Of a DNA stretch of 64,000 bases, positions 17,772-26,656 are shown piece by piece. Source of the stretch: Gemmata massiliana (GTDB lineage: Bacteria; Planctomycetota; Planctomycetia; Gemmatales; Gemmataceae); NCBI RefSeq assembly GCF_901538265.1, contig NZ_LR593886.1:8143738-8207737 (forward strand), written 5' to 3'. The position numbers and the translations under genes are program-made. Under the pieces are notes generated by a model. The model made no database searches, had not been told where the DNA came from, and saw only the letters and a program-made list of their open reading frames with translations. How positions within the stretch are numbered: the first letter of the stretch is position 1; each line of letters begins with the position of its first letter.

Positions 17772-19391
17772 TTACTTCGCTTCCAGGTCCACCTGGACCG
17801 CGTGTAGGATCTCTTTCGTCGCGTCGTTCTGCACGAGCGCCACGAGCTTCAGGTTGCGGAGCGCGAGCGGCCGGTCGGTGCGCGGGAACGGCCCCTCCGC
17901 CTTCGTGAAGTCGTCGAGGTACTTCGTGAGCGCCGACTTGACCGCGTCCGGGTCGATGGTCACGGTCTGCTCGTGCGTTTTCTTGGTGAGCGCCACGCCC
18001 TTCGTCCCGCCCGGCATTGCCCGCACCACCATGTGGTGGTACCGCAACCCGTTGCCGCCGGTGTACCGGACCCGCTCCTCGGCCAGCACGAAGCGGAGCA
18101 TCACCTTGTCGCCCGGGGCCTCCAGGTCGGCGACGGTTGCCTTCGCGCTGAAGCTGCCCTTCTCGCCCTTTGAGATAGCGAGCGACAGCTTCACTCCGGT
18201 CGGCTTTTCGAGCAATTCGTCGAGAGTTGTGCGGAACTGCTTGTAGAACTTTTCCGAATCGGCCGCGGACCCACCGGACCCGACCCCGAGTTTCCCGCTG
18301 ATGAACAGCGTGGGCGCGCCCTGGATCTTGTCGGAGTAATACTCGACGCGGTCCATGCCGTCCGGACTGGTGAGCGGGTCCGGGCGGGGCACGTGGAAGT
18401 GGTACTGGAGCAGGATTACGTCAGACGGCTTGTACGCCTTCAACAACCCGTCGAACGCGAGATCGACCCCGACGCACGGCGGACACTCGGCCCCGGTGAA
18501 GACCTCGACCACGGCCGTTTTGTCGGTTTTCGCTTTGCGCCCGGCAAACGCTTCCGCCTTGAACGGCGGGTTCGTTTTGGCGTAGTCCGCGAAGTCACGC
18601 AGTTCGAGCTTCGTGAGTTGCGTCTGGTAGGGCTTTGCGTCGTCCGCTTTGCCGGCCTTGGTCAGCGTGCGGACAAGGGATTCCAGCACCACGATCCGCG
18701 TCCCGGTGGTGTCCTCGTCGGTGAGCAGGCGCTCGGCCCGCTTCGCCTGTGCCACCGCGAGTTCCGAGAGCGTCGGCTGCGCGGCGAGCAGGTCCACGGT
18801 GCGCAGCGTCATGTCGCGCTCCCAGCGCGGGCCGAACGTACCGGCGGTCTTGTTCAGCCGCTCGATGACCCCGCGCACTTCGTCCGCGGGCAGCTTCTTC
18901 TCGCCGGCCTGCGCGAGCACCGCGAACGCCGCACCGAACATCTCGGGACCGTCCTCGGACTGAGTGAGCGCCTCGCGCGCGACCGCGAACGGGTCGTCGA
19001 GCTTCGCGAGCTTCGTTGGGTACATCGTCGTGAGTTGGAGGCGCCCGCCCACGACCGACAGCGACCCGTTGAGCTTCTTTTTGTCCTTGCTCAGCGCGCC
19101 GTCGAAGGAGAGGAGTTCGCGCCCCATGAAGCCGAGCGCGAACTGCACCGTGTCGCCGGTGACGGTGACCGCGGTGACGGTCGGCTTGACCTTCAGTTCG
19201 TCCGAGGCCCCGAGGTACTCGCCGGTCCACTTACCGTCCTTCTCGGCGAGTTTAATCAGCATGATCGTCTCTTCACCGCGATCAATGGGCACGGTGAGTT
19301 TCCAGTTGCCCGACGGCGGCGCGGGGTCGGCGGAGCGGCCCAAACCGGCCGCGACGAACAGCACAGTGAGGGCACAAACGGTACGGAGCAT
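17772..19391 (-). CDS. secreted protein with C-terminal thioredoxin-like domain
   Basis: 539 aa with a signal peptide (MLRTVCALTVLFVAAGLGRSA). The first about 270 residues are a beta-rich region followed by a helical region (VLAQAGEKKLPADEVRGVIERLNKT...). A thioredoxin-like domain begins near VVEVFTGAECPPCVGVDLAFDGLL, with a CPPC redox site, and continues through GAPTLFISGK (cis-Pro). A C-terminal beta domain resembles outer parts of planctomycete TlpA-like proteins. It likely acts in the periplasm on disulphides or haem/cytochrome maturation. The partner is unknown. Confidence 0.75.
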   Translation of the reverse strand: MLRTVCALTVLFVAAGLGRSADPAPPSGNWKLTVPIDRGEETIMLIKLAEKDGKWTGEYLGASDELKVKPTVTAVTVTGDTVQFALGFMGRELLSFDGALSKDKKKLNGSLSVVGGRLQLTTMYPTKLAKLDDPFAVAREALTQSEDGPEMFGAAFAVLAQAGEKKLPADEVRGVIERLNKTAGTFGPRWERDMTLRTVDLLAAQPTLSELAVAQAKRAERLLTDEDTTGTRIVVLESLVRTLTKAGKADDAKPYQTQLTKLELRDFADYAKTNPPFKAEAFAGRKAKTDKTAVVEVFTGAECPPCVGVDLAFDGLLKAYKPSDVILLQYHFHVPRPDPLTSPDGMDRVEYYSDKIQGAPTLFISGKLGVGSGGSAADSEKFYKQFRTTLDELLEKPTGVKLSLAISKGEKGSFSAKATVADLEAPGDKVMLRFVLAEERVRYTGGNGLRYHHMVVRAMPGGTKGVALTKKTHEQTVTIDPDAVKSALTKYLDDFTKAEGPFPRTDRPLALRNLKLVALVQNDATKEILHAVQVDLEAK

Positions 19392-19427
19392 GAGGGGTCC
19401 GGGTTCGAGGCAGGGGCGTGAGGCGGG

Positions 19428-20867
19428 CTAGAATCGGTCCCGGTAACGATACACCTTCGCCACCGCGTCCGCCACCTGCTGAACGTCGGCCGTTGCGCCC
19501 GACAGAACGGGGTGGTGCAGCATAACGCAGCGCTCGTGCGCGTCGGTGGCGTGCGCGAGTTCGCCCGCGGCTCGGAACCGCGACGGCGACCGCCCGATAT
19601 GAAGGGCCTTGAAACCGACATCAAACGCGATGCCTTCCGCACGCAGCGCTTTCACGAACACTTCGCGCGACAGCCCGAAGGCACCGGGGGCGTACTGAAA
19701 ACCAACTTTGTAGAAGGCGGCGACGGAGCTTGGGGTGAGGTTGGTGAAGGGTCGAATCGAAGAACCCCTCCCCAACCCCTCCCCTAAACGGAGAGGGGCT
19801 GAAGACAGAGCCGCAAACAATTTGACGTCTTCTGTTTTTGGCTCTGCTCCCCCTTCCTTCTTAGGGAAGGGGGTTAGGGGGTTAGGTTCTGCCTGTAACC
19901 CCTCCCCAACCCCTCCCCTAAACGGAGAGGGGCTTAAAACCGGCGATCGCAGTGTGGTGGTCTGTGTGTTTGGCTCTGCTCCCCCTTCCTTCCTAGGGAA
20001 GGGGGTTAGGGGGTTAGGTTCTTCCCTCCATCCCACCAACTCCCGCACCCGTTCCGCGCGCTGAATCGTCAGCGCCCGCAGCTTTCGCAACTGCGGGCGC
20101 AGCACGGCCGCTTGCAGTTCGCTGAGAGGCGCCCACTGTTGCAGCCCGCGGTGCAGCCACGTCTTCGTGCGCTGGTAGAGTTGGGCGTCGTTGAACAGGA
20201 GCGCGCCACCGCGCCCAGCGGTGAGTAGTTTCGAGCCGCCAAAGCTCAGCGTGCCGACATCGCCCCACGTCCCAACCGGCTTACCGGCAACCATCGCCCC
20301 CGGAGCTTGGGCCGCGTCTTCGACGACGCCGATGCCGCGTGCTCGGGCGATTTCCATCACCGCGGGCATCGCAACGAGGCCGCCGTGCAGGTGCGAACAG
20401 AGGATCGCCTTCGTTTGCGGCGTGAAAGCGGCTTCCAGTTTGGTTTCGTCGAGTTGCCAGTTGTGCGGGTGAACGTCGACCAGCACCGGCTTCGCGCCGA
20501 GCGCGTGGACCGTGAGGAAGTTCGATTCGTACTCGTAGGCGGCCATCACCACTTCGTCGCCGGGACCGACGCGGAGCGCCCGAAGCGCAGCTTCGACTGC
20601 AAGCGTGCCGCTCGCGCACGCGATCGCATGGGGGACTTCGTGAAACGCGCCCAGCTCCGCTTCGAGCGCGCAGATGTGTTCGCCGTGGTACTGCCCCCAC
20701 GCTCCCACCGCCATTGCTCCCGTAACTGCGGCCTGGACGTCACGATCCGGGAGCGGCCACCCGGGGGGACCGTCGGGGCGTGTCGGTGTGCCGCCCAGCA
20801 GGGCGGGAAGATCGGGTTGCATGGCGGTATCCGAACGGCCCCGCAAAATACGAGGCGGAAGCGACAT
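19428..20867 (-). CDS. DegT/DnrJ/EryC1/StrS aminotransferase interrupted by in-frame palindromic repeats
   Basis: A PLP-dependent aminotransferase, by family a sugar aminotransferase for surface-polysaccharide or antibiotic sugars. CASGTLAVEAALRAL, VDVHPHNWQLD, VVEDAAQAPGA (Asp184) and FGGSKLLTAGRGGALLF (PLP Lys213) are intact. Total length is 479 aa against about 370-410 for the family. The excess is residues about 282-369, which are encoded by two tandem palindromic repeat units read through in frame and give PNPLTPFP[R/K]KEGGAEP twice. The family sequence resumes at FTNLTPSSVAAFYK. The start may instead be Met16 (20822), since the conserved part begins MQPDLPALLGG. Activity is uncertain. 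Confidence 0.8.
   Translation of the reverse strand: MSLPPRILRGRSDTAMQPDLPALLGGTPTRPDGPPGWPLPDRDVQAAVTGAMAVGAWGQYHGEHICALEAELGAFHEVPHAIACASGTLAVEAALRALRVGPGDEVVMAAYEYESNFLTVHALGAKPVLVDVHPHNWQLDETKLEAAFTPQTKAILCSHLHGGLVAMPAVMEIARARGIGVVEDAAQAPGAMVAGKPVGTWGDVGTLSFGGSKLLTAGRGGALLFNDAQLYQRTKTWLHRGLQQWAPLSELQAAVLRPQLRKLRALTIQRAERVRELVGWREEPNPLTPFPRKEGGAEPNTQTTTLRSPVLSPSPFRGGVGEGLQAEPNPLTPFPKKEGGAEPKTEDVKLFAALSSAPLRLGEGLGRGSSIRPFTNLTPSSVAAFYKVGFQYAPGAFGLSREVFVKALRAEGIAFDVGFKALHIGRSPSRFRAAGELAHATDAHERCVMLHHPVLSGATADVQQVADAVAKVYRYRDRF
19763..20022. repeat. two tandem copies of a double-palindrome repeat inside the aminotransferase gene
   Basis: Copy 1 is 19763-19890 and copy 2 is 19897-20022. Each begins aacccctccccaacccctcc, contains a palindromic segment around cctaaacggagagggg, then a variable middle of about 40 bases, then ggctctgctcccccttcctt, a second palindrome (cccccttcc...ggaaggggg) and ends gggggttaggttct. 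The outer parts are nearly identical and the middle parts differ. The reading frame stays open through both copies on the minus strand. The style resembles dispersed palindromic elements of planctomycetes and cyanobacteria. Confidence 0.9.
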
Positions 20868-21055
20868 TTATACCTTGCGCAAACGGTTCGCGGCATTTCA
20901 GGTATACTGGAATACCGCCCCACGAACGGAAACCGACCCGGCGCCCGCCGGTGCCGGATGGGAGTTTACATACAGTCGCGGGAACTGAGTGGTGGATTTG
21001 GCACTCGGTCGCGAGTAGGTTAACATCCCACGCGAGCCGCCAAGGTCTTTTCTCG

Positions 21056-22162
21056 ATGAACGAAACCAGTTGGCAAACCGGCGCCGACGGCGACGAGATG
21101 TTGGAATTCGTCAGCGATCGGCTCTCGCCGCGCCAGTGGCTACTCGCGTCGGCGGCTTACGCGCGCCGGTTGTGGGACGTGCTTCCCGACGGCCCGCTCC
21201 GGCAGGCCATCGACTTCGCCGAACTCGCGCTCGAACCGCTGAGCGCCAAAACCCGCAACGAATGGCTCAAGAAGATCGACGCGGCCCTGCCCGAAGCCGT
21301 GAGCGCCGCCGAGAGCGCTCAGCGCGAGATCGTGCGGTCCGCCGACCCCGACGCGGCCACCGTCGCGGACCCGGTTCTCGCGCGCCCCAACCAGATCGCC
21401 CCTTCGTTCCCGCTGTTCCAGGCCGCGAGCCGGCACGCGGCCAACGCCATCGAGTGGATCGGCGAGGCCGTGGGCGAGGCGGCGTCCGCGGTCCGCGTGC
21501 TGTTCCGCGAAGCGAACGAGCAGATGCTCGAAGAGATCCGGGCGCTCGTGGAGCAGGCCGCGAACAGCCGCACGCGGGCCAACGGCGCGGCAAACAACGC
21601 GCTGCGGCTGAAGCACGAGGGCGACGAGCACGCGGACCGCACCGCGGGGGTCAAAAACAAGCGGCTCGCGGAAGCGGAAGCCCTCGAAATCGTGCGGAAG
21701 ATCGATGAGGGAAAGCAGCGCAGTCAGGACAACGAGTTCGAGGCCGAAATGAAACGCGAGCGCGCCGCGGCGAAGCAACTCGCCCGCGTGCTGCGAGAGA
21801 TCGTCGGCAACGCCTTTACGCCACCACGATTTGAACCCGCCTGGCGCACCGACACCGTCACGCAGCTCGCGCAGGGCATTTTCGAGGAACGGGCGTTCGA
21901 GCGAATGGTGATCCTCGCGGACGCGCTGCTCGACGCCGACTGCGACGAAGAAGCGATTCTGCGCCACTGTCGCGGAACCGAACTCGGGGTGAAGGAACCC
22001 CCGCAGCACTTCCGCGGGTGCTGGGTGATCGAACTCATCCTGGGGCGCTACGCCCCGCTCCCCGCGCCGAAGCCGGGCAAGAAGCCCAAACCGAAGCGCA
22101 ACCCGCTCGACGATATCTTTGACTTCGGCCCGCTCCGCAACGACGACACGCGGCTGGCGTAA
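21056..22162 (+). CDS. Gemmata-type paralogous family protein, function unknown
   Basis: 368 aa from the ATG at 21056; sequence upstream in the same frame is non-conserved. The ends match a family abundant in Gemmata genomes. The N-terminus has the 'MLEF...RK/RQWLLASAAYARRLWDVLPDGPLRQAIDFAE' pattern (original form CACCRRIWHLL). The C-terminus has FTPPRFEPAWRTDTVTQLAQGIFEERAFERMVILADALLDADCDEEAILRHCRG, ending HFRGCWVIELILGR. The middle (about 190-250) is a charged coiled coil. A Lys/Pro-rich tail follows. A decayed copy of the same C-terminal motif occurs at 50196-50315. No enzymatic motif is seen. Confidence 0.75.
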   Translation: MNETSWQTGADGDEMLEFVSDRLSPRQWLLASAAYARRLWDVLPDGPLRQAIDFAELALEPLSAKTRNEWLKKIDAALPEAVSAAESAQREIVRSADPDAATVADPVLARPNQIAPSFPLFQAASRHAANAIEWIGEAVGEAASAVRVLFREANEQMLEEIRALVEQAANSRTRANGAANNALRLKHEGDEHADRTAGVKNKRLAEAEALEIVRKIDEGKQRSQDNEFEAEMKRERAAAKQLARVLREIVGNAFTPPRFEPAWRTDTVTQLAQGIFEERAFERMVILADALLDADCDEEAILRHCRGTELGVKEPPQHFRGCWVIELILGRYAPLPAPKPGKKPKPKRNPLDDIFDFGPLRNDDTRLA

Positions 22163-22176
22163 TGCTCCCGGCGAAT

Positions 22177-22194
22177 CCCACCCACGAAGGTGGG
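22177..22194. terminator. hairpin between convergent genes
   Basis: cccacc (22177-22182) / ggtggg (22189-22194) with a 6-nt loop, 15 bases after the stop at 22162 and ahead of the convergent small gene. It is possibly a bidirectional terminator. Confidence 0.35.
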
Positions 22195-22225
22195 GATATC
22201 GCCGAAAGTACCCGCTACACAACAC

Positions 22226-22453
22226 TCAGGACGCGATCCCAACAAGGGCGGCAGCCAGCGTGAGCACGGCCCCTTTTGCGAGAAGCCGCGACCGCAACAT
22301 CCGGCCTAACTTCCGCACTCCGTCAACGATCCACTGACCACCGGTCACGTGGATCTGCAAGCTGTAACACCGTGAATCATTCCCGGTCACACGAGACGCA
22401 AAGCGAATCGTAATACCGAAGACTCGCACCGTGTTCTTTTGCTTCTTTGCCAT
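22226..22453 (-). CDS. small hypothetical protein with C-terminal membrane helix
   Basis: 75 aa from the ATG at 22453, chosen because CAGGGAGA lies upstream at good spacing. A basic start (MAKKQKNTVRVFGITIRF) leads to a soluble stretch and a C-terminal hydrophobic helix (AKGAVLTLAAALVGIAS). It is divergent from the STAND NTPase gene 161 bp away. No family was recognised. Confidence 0.5.
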   Translation of the reverse strand: MAKKQKNTVRVFGITIRFASRVTGNDSRCYSLQIHVTGGQWIVDGVRKLGRMLRSRLLAKGAVLTLAAALVGIAS

Positions 22454-22614
22454 TGCACGTCTCCCTGAATCAAGTCTGAATTTAGTGCTCACCCGATGGC
22501 CAGGTCGGGTAAGCTGGAACCAATCGCGATCGACGTGGGAATGGTAAAGCGACTCGACTGGCAATCTGAAGCACAGCGAACTGGCAGTCTCCTGGCAATC
22601 TCACCGGTTTCCGT

Positions 22615-25011
22615 ATGGCACGCCCAACGCCCGACAAGCGCACCGTTGCACCTAACGGCCAGCGAATTCGCGAGTTACGACAGCTTGCCGGATTCTCACT
22701 CGAAGATTTTGCTGAGAAGTCGGGCATATCCACTGGAACACTTGGACCGGTTGAGCGGCGCAACAAACCGATCTTCGTGAAGAAGCTCCACGAGATCGTG
22801 GAAGTGCTGAACAGGACGAAAAAAGTCACCACTACCTACCAAGAGTTGCTCTTGTCTGCCGACGAAGCACCAAAACCCGCCGGTTTCTCACGCGGGGTGT
22901 TTCAGCTTCCGCCGTCGCTGCCGGACTTCACCGGACGCGAAGACGAACTCGCCCGGATCACAGCCCGGCTTCGTGGCGGCGGTAGGTCGGTCGGGGTGTC
23001 ATCCGCGTTGCGCGGGATGGGTGGCATTGGCAAAACGGTGACAGCCATCGAAGCGTGTTGGGAAGTGAAAGACGACTTCCCGGACGGCCAACTCGTGGTC
23101 GAGCTTCGCGGGATGTCCGAGCAACCGCTCACGCCGGTCCAGGCGATGGCCCAAATCATCCGCGACTTCCACCCCGAAACCGGCAAGCTCCCAGACGACG
23201 AGAAGGAGCTACTCCCCCTTTACCGACGAGTGCTCACGGACAAGAAGGCACTCGTACTGCTGGATGACGCGAAAGACGAAGCCCAGGTCAGAAGTCTACT
23301 GTCAGTACCGCCTGTGGCGTTCGTGGTTACAAGTCGCACGGCTCTCGCACTCGACGGAGTGGAAGCAATTCGGCTCGGCGTACTGCCGCCAGGCGAAGCC
23401 CTCGCGTTACTCCGTAGTATCGTCGGGACAAAGGGAACGGACGACGAATTGCGAATAGTCGCTGAACAGTGTGGATGGCTCCCACTGGCTCTGCGGGTCG
23501 CCGGCGACTTCCTCCGGCTGCACGAGAACTGGCCGCTGCCAAAATACATTGCCGCATTAGAAGATGAATCGAAGAGGCTGGAACGATTGAAGGGCAAAAC
23601 TCCTGATCGCGATGTGGAAGCGGTATTGGGGCTGAGCGCACGCGAACTCGTCTGCGAGAATACAAAACTAGCCGAACGATGGCAGATGCTGTCTGTGTTC
23701 CCTGCCGATTTCGATTCACTCGCCGCAGCAGCGATTTGGGATCTTATGGACGGGGATATACCTGACGCGAACTCCGCCGAGGACGAACTGACAGCCCTGC
23801 TCGAACGTAGCCTAGTTCAATTCGACACAGACACCGACCGCTATTCACTCCACGATCTAATGCGACCAATCGCTCGCGAGGTGTTCGATTTCGTTGTGGC
23901 TCATCCATTAAAAGTCACATCAGCCGACCGTATCTCTCTAGCCGAACGATGCTTTGCCAATTTTTACTGCAAAATATTATATGAATTGAACATGCTTTAC
24001 GAAAAAGGAAATGATAGCTCGCTATTCGCATTAGCTGTATTCGATCGAGAGTTGGGAAATATCAGGCGCGGCAGGGAATTATCAATCCAGAACAGAAAGT
24101 CTGATAAAAAATCAATTAAATCAATTAGAGACTATTCAAATAATGGAAGCTATATTATTGATTTTCGCCTTTCTACCTGGGAGCTGATCGCTTGGCTTGA
24201 AGATGCTATCTCTGCGTGCCGCGAACTTGAGGATCGACTTGGAGAAGGAAATATGCTGGGGAATTTGGGGCTTGCGTGGCACGCCTTTGGAGACGCTAGG
24301 AAAGCGATTGCCCTCCACGAGCAGCACCTCACCATCGCTCGCGAAATTGGGCACCGACAAGGAGAGGGAAACGCACTGGGGAATTTGGGATGTGCGTGGC
24401 ACGCTTTTGGAGACGCTAGGAAAGCGGTTGCCCTCCACGAGCAGCACCTCACCATCGCTCGCGAAATTGGGCACCGGCAAGGAGAAGGGGCGGCGCTGGG
24501 GGGCTTGGGGAGTGCGTGGTGCACGCTCGAAGACGCCAGGAAAGCGATCGCCTTCCACGAGCAGCACCTCACCATCGCTCGCGAAATTGGGCACCGGCAA
24601 GGAGAAGGGGCGGCGCTGGGAGGGCTGGGGGAAATGTGGTTCGCTCTCGGGAACAGTAAAAAAGCTATTACCTTCTACGAACAGGCCATAGCCGTTTTAC
24701 ACGAAATTGGCGACCGACGTGGAGAAGGAAACGTGTTAGGAAATCTGGGCAACGCATGGCTTGCTCTCGGCAACGCAAAGAAAGCTATCTCACTCCAAGA
24801 GCAGCACCTCACTATTGCTCGCGAGATCGGACATCGGCAAGGAGAAGGCAGTTCGACCTTCAACATGGCATCGGCACTGTACCAGCTCAATCAGCACAAC
24901 GAGGCCATTCGTCTCGCAGAACGCGCACTGGAAATCTTCACCGAGATCGAAAGCCAAGACGCCCAAAAAGTCCGCCGCCTACTCGCCAAGTGGCGTAGCG
25001 AGACAACCTGA
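22615..25011 (+). CDS. STAND NTPase: HTH, NB-ARC and TPR repeats
   Basis: 798 aa. Residues about 14-70 form an XRE-type HTH (IRELRQLAGFSLEDFAEKSGISTGTLGPVER). Residues about 104-420 are an NB-ARC ATPase: Walker A GMGGIGKT (134-141), Walker B KALVLLDDA (211-219), sensor TSRT (239-242), GxP motif CGWLPLALR (286-294) and an MHD-like YSLHDLMR. After an AT-rich link (bases about 23935-24190) come about six TPR repeats of 40 aa with the form GEGNxLGNLGxAWxAxGxARKAIxxHEQHLTIAREIGHRQ. In other bacteria such proteins are either transcription regulators or, in the wider STAND class, phage sensors. Here the sensor would be the TPR array. No effector domain other than the HTH is visible. Confidence 0.85.
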   Translation: MARPTPDKRTVAPNGQRIRELRQLAGFSLEDFAEKSGISTGTLGPVERRNKPIFVKKLHEIVEVLNRTKKVTTTYQELLLSADEAPKPAGFSRGVFQLPPSLPDFTGREDELARITARLRGGGRSVGVSSALRGMGGIGKTVTAIEACWEVKDDFPDGQLVVELRGMSEQPLTPVQAMAQIIRDFHPETGKLPDDEKELLPLYRRVLTDKKALVLLDDAKDEAQVRSLLSVPPVAFVVTSRTALALDGVEAIRLGVLPPGEALALLRSIVGTKGTDDELRIVAEQCGWLPLALRVAGDFLRLHENWPLPKYIAALEDESKRLERLKGKTPDRDVEAVLGLSARELVCENTKLAERWQMLSVFPADFDSLAAAAIWDLMDGDIPDANSAEDELTALLERSLVQFDTDTDRYSLHDLMRPIAREVFDFVVAHPLKVTSADRISLAERCFANFYCKILYELNMLYEKGNDSSLFALAVFDRELGNIRRGRELSIQNRKSDKKSIKSIRDYSNNGSYIIDFRLSTWELIAWLEDAISACRELEDRLGEGNMLGNLGLAWHAFGDARKAIALHEQHLTIAREIGHRQGEGNALGNLGCAWHAFGDARKAVALHEQHLTIAREIGHRQGEGAALGGLGSAWCTLEDARKAIAFHEQHLTIAREIGHRQGEGAALGGLGEMWFALGNSKKAITFYEQAIAVLHEIGDRRGEGNVLGNLGNAWLALGNAKKAISLQEQHLTIAREIGHRQGEGSSTFNMASALYQLNQHNEAIRLAERALEIFTEIESQDAQKVRRLLAKWRSETT
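24240..24839 (+). repeat. five nearly identical 120-bp coding repeats (TPR units)
   Basis: The DNA between 24240 and 24839 is built of five 120-base units, each starting near ggagaagg and containing gagcagcacctcaccatcgc followed by tcgcgaaattgggcaccg. Units 1-4 differ by few bases, while unit 4/5 borders are more diverged. Such identity at DNA level points to recent unit duplication or gene conversion. Confidence 0.85.
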
Positions 25012-25094
25012 GCGGTCGGTGTTGCCCCGAGGCGCGGGCGCGGTATTGTGCCGGGAACGGATTTCGCACTCCCCCGTTCCCGGAGCCTCTCACG

Positions 25095-26012
25095 ATGTCC
25101 CTCCCCACACGACCACTCGGTAAGACCGGCGCCAACGTGTCCATCATCTGCCTCGGCGGGTGGCACATCGGACAGCCGGCCATCGGCGACGGCGAAGCCG
25201 AACGCATCATGCACGCCGCTATCGATGAGGGCGTCACGTTCTTCGATAATGCGTGGGACTATCACGAGGGGCGCAGCGAAGAGATCATGGGCAAGGCGCT
25301 CGCGACCGGCAGTCGGCGCCAAAAAGTCTTCCTCATGACCAAGAACTGCGGGCGCGATGCGGCCACCAGCCGCCAGCACCTCGAAGACAGCCTCCGGCGC
25401 CTGCAAACCGACGTGATCGACCTCTGGCAGTTCCACGAGATCAACTACGACAACGACCCCGAATGGGTCGTCGAGCGCGGCGCGCTCGCGGTGGCCCTCG
25501 AAGCCCAGAAAGCCGGTAAGGTGCGGTTCATCGGGTTCACCGGGCACAAGGCGCCGCACATCTTCCTGAACATGCTCGGCAAGCACACCAACTGGGACAC
25601 GTGCCAGCTCCCGGTCAACGTGTGCGACTACTTCTACCGCAGCAGCATTCACGAGGTGATCCCGGAACTGAAGAAGAAGAACGTCGCCGCGATCGGGATG
25701 AAGAGCTTGGGCGGCGGCAACATGGTGGACGGCGGGCGCATTGTCGCTGGGGGCGTCGCGACTGTGGACGAGTGCCTCCGGTTCGCGCTCTCGCAGGAGA
25801 TCGCGTCACTGGTGGTGGGTATCGATTCCATGAAGGTGTTGATGCAGGACGTGGCCATCGCCCGCGCCTTCAAACCGATGGAAAAGGCCGAAACCGAAGC
25901 ACTGCTCGCCCGCGTGAAGACCGTCGCCAGCGACGGCCGGTTCGAGTGGTCGAAGTCCACCCAAGCCTACGACGGCCCGTACCACCGCCGCCAACACGGG
26001 TTCCCGGAATAA
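25095..26012 (+). CDS. aldo/keto reductase
   Basis: A 305-aa NADP-dependent TIM-barrel reductase. LGKTGANVSIICLGGWHIG at the start, the catalytic Asp/Tyr region FFDNAWDYHEGRSEEIMGKAL (Tyr as proton donor), the Lys in VFLMTKNCG and the His in LWQFHEIN are present. A C-terminal cofactor-binding segment, VVGIDSMKVLMQDVAIA, is also visible. GGAG lies nine bases before the ATG. The substrate is unknown. It is transcribed in the same direction as, and 83 bp after, the STAND gene. Confidence 0.92.
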   Translation: MSLPTRPLGKTGANVSIICLGGWHIGQPAIGDGEAERIMHAAIDEGVTFFDNAWDYHEGRSEEIMGKALATGSRRQKVFLMTKNCGRDAATSRQHLEDSLRRLQTDVIDLWQFHEINYDNDPEWVVERGALAVALEAQKAGKVRFIGFTGHKAPHIFLNMLGKHTNWDTCQLPVNVCDYFYRSSIHEVIPELKKKNVAAIGMKSLGGGNMVDGGRIVAGGVATVDECLRFALSQEIASLVVGIDSMKVLMQDVAIARAFKPMEKAETEALLARVKTVASDGRFEWSKSTQAYDGPYHRRQHGFPE

Positions 26013-26057
26013 ACTGAGCACATCCCAGCGCTGCTCAATATTGGACGAGGTAGCCCG

Positions 26058-26567
26058 ATGCCCGAGTTCACGATCCGACTGGCGACCCTGGCCGACGCGG
26101 AAGCGATCCGCGCTATTTACAACTACTACGTCACGCACTCCACCTGCACGTACCAGATCGAACTTGAAACGGCCGAGGAACGGGCCGCGTGGATGCGCGA
26201 GCGGTCCGAAAAGTACCCGGCCACGGTCGCCGAGGCGGACGGCCAGATAATCGCCTGGGCCGCGCTGTCGCCGTGGAAGTCGCGGTGCGGGTACGCCTGG
26301 GCCGCGGAAGCGTCGGTGTACGTCCACCACGAGCACCACCGGCGCGGGCTGGGTCGCACGCTGCTGCTCGATCTCATCGAGCGCGCGAAGCAGGCGGGGC
26401 TGCACACCATCATCGGCGGAACAAGCAGCGACCAGCAAGCGAGCCTCGCGCTCCAGTACGCGGTCGGCTTCGAGCTGATCGGCACCTTCCGCGAAGTGGG
26501 CCGCAAATTCGACCACTGGCTCGATGTGACCTACACGCAACTGACGCTGCCCGTTTCCCTGCGCTGA
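26058..26567 (+). CDS. GNAT N-acetyltransferase (phosphinothricin-acetyltransferase-like)
   Basis: A 169-aa acetyl-CoA-dependent N-acyltransferase. The start IRLATLADAEAIRAIYNYYVTHSTCTYQ, the AWAALSPWKSRCGY segment, the acetyl-CoA loop VYVHHEHHRRGLGRTLLLDLI (RxxGxG) and GFELIGTFREVGRKFDHWLDV at the end are characteristic of the Pat/MddA subgroup. That subgroup acetylates methionine-sulphone-type amino acids or phosphinothricin. A GAGG ribosome site precedes the ATG. Confidence 0.9.
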   Translation: MPEFTIRLATLADAEAIRAIYNYYVTHSTCTYQIELETAEERAAWMRERSEKYPATVAEADGQIIAWAALSPWKSRCGYAWAAEASVYVHHEHHRRGLGRTLLLDLIERAKQAGLHTIIGGTSSDQQASLALQYAVGFELIGTFREVGRKFDHWLDVTYTQLTLPVSLR

Positions 26568-26656
26568 TTGCGTAAGCGTTCGATCGAACTCGAATATAAG
26601 ATCCGGTTCGCGTTCAAAAACGCTCCCCAACGTGGTCGATTCTGAACGGGGATGAA

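Noticed and set aside
18393-19421. 342-codon plus-strand open frame opposite the thioredoxin-like gene
   Set aside because: Composition (Arg/Gly/Leu-rich, no motif) and position match a shadow frame; the minus strand has a signal peptide and CPPC site.
20902-20907. tatact as a -10 box upstream of 21056
   Set aside because: No -35 element at suitable distance could be found.
24240-24839. Regular 120-bp direct repeats looked like a possible CRISPR-like or satellite array
   Set aside because: They are in frame inside a coding gene and encode TPR units of 40 residues; there are no unique spacers of CRISPR size.
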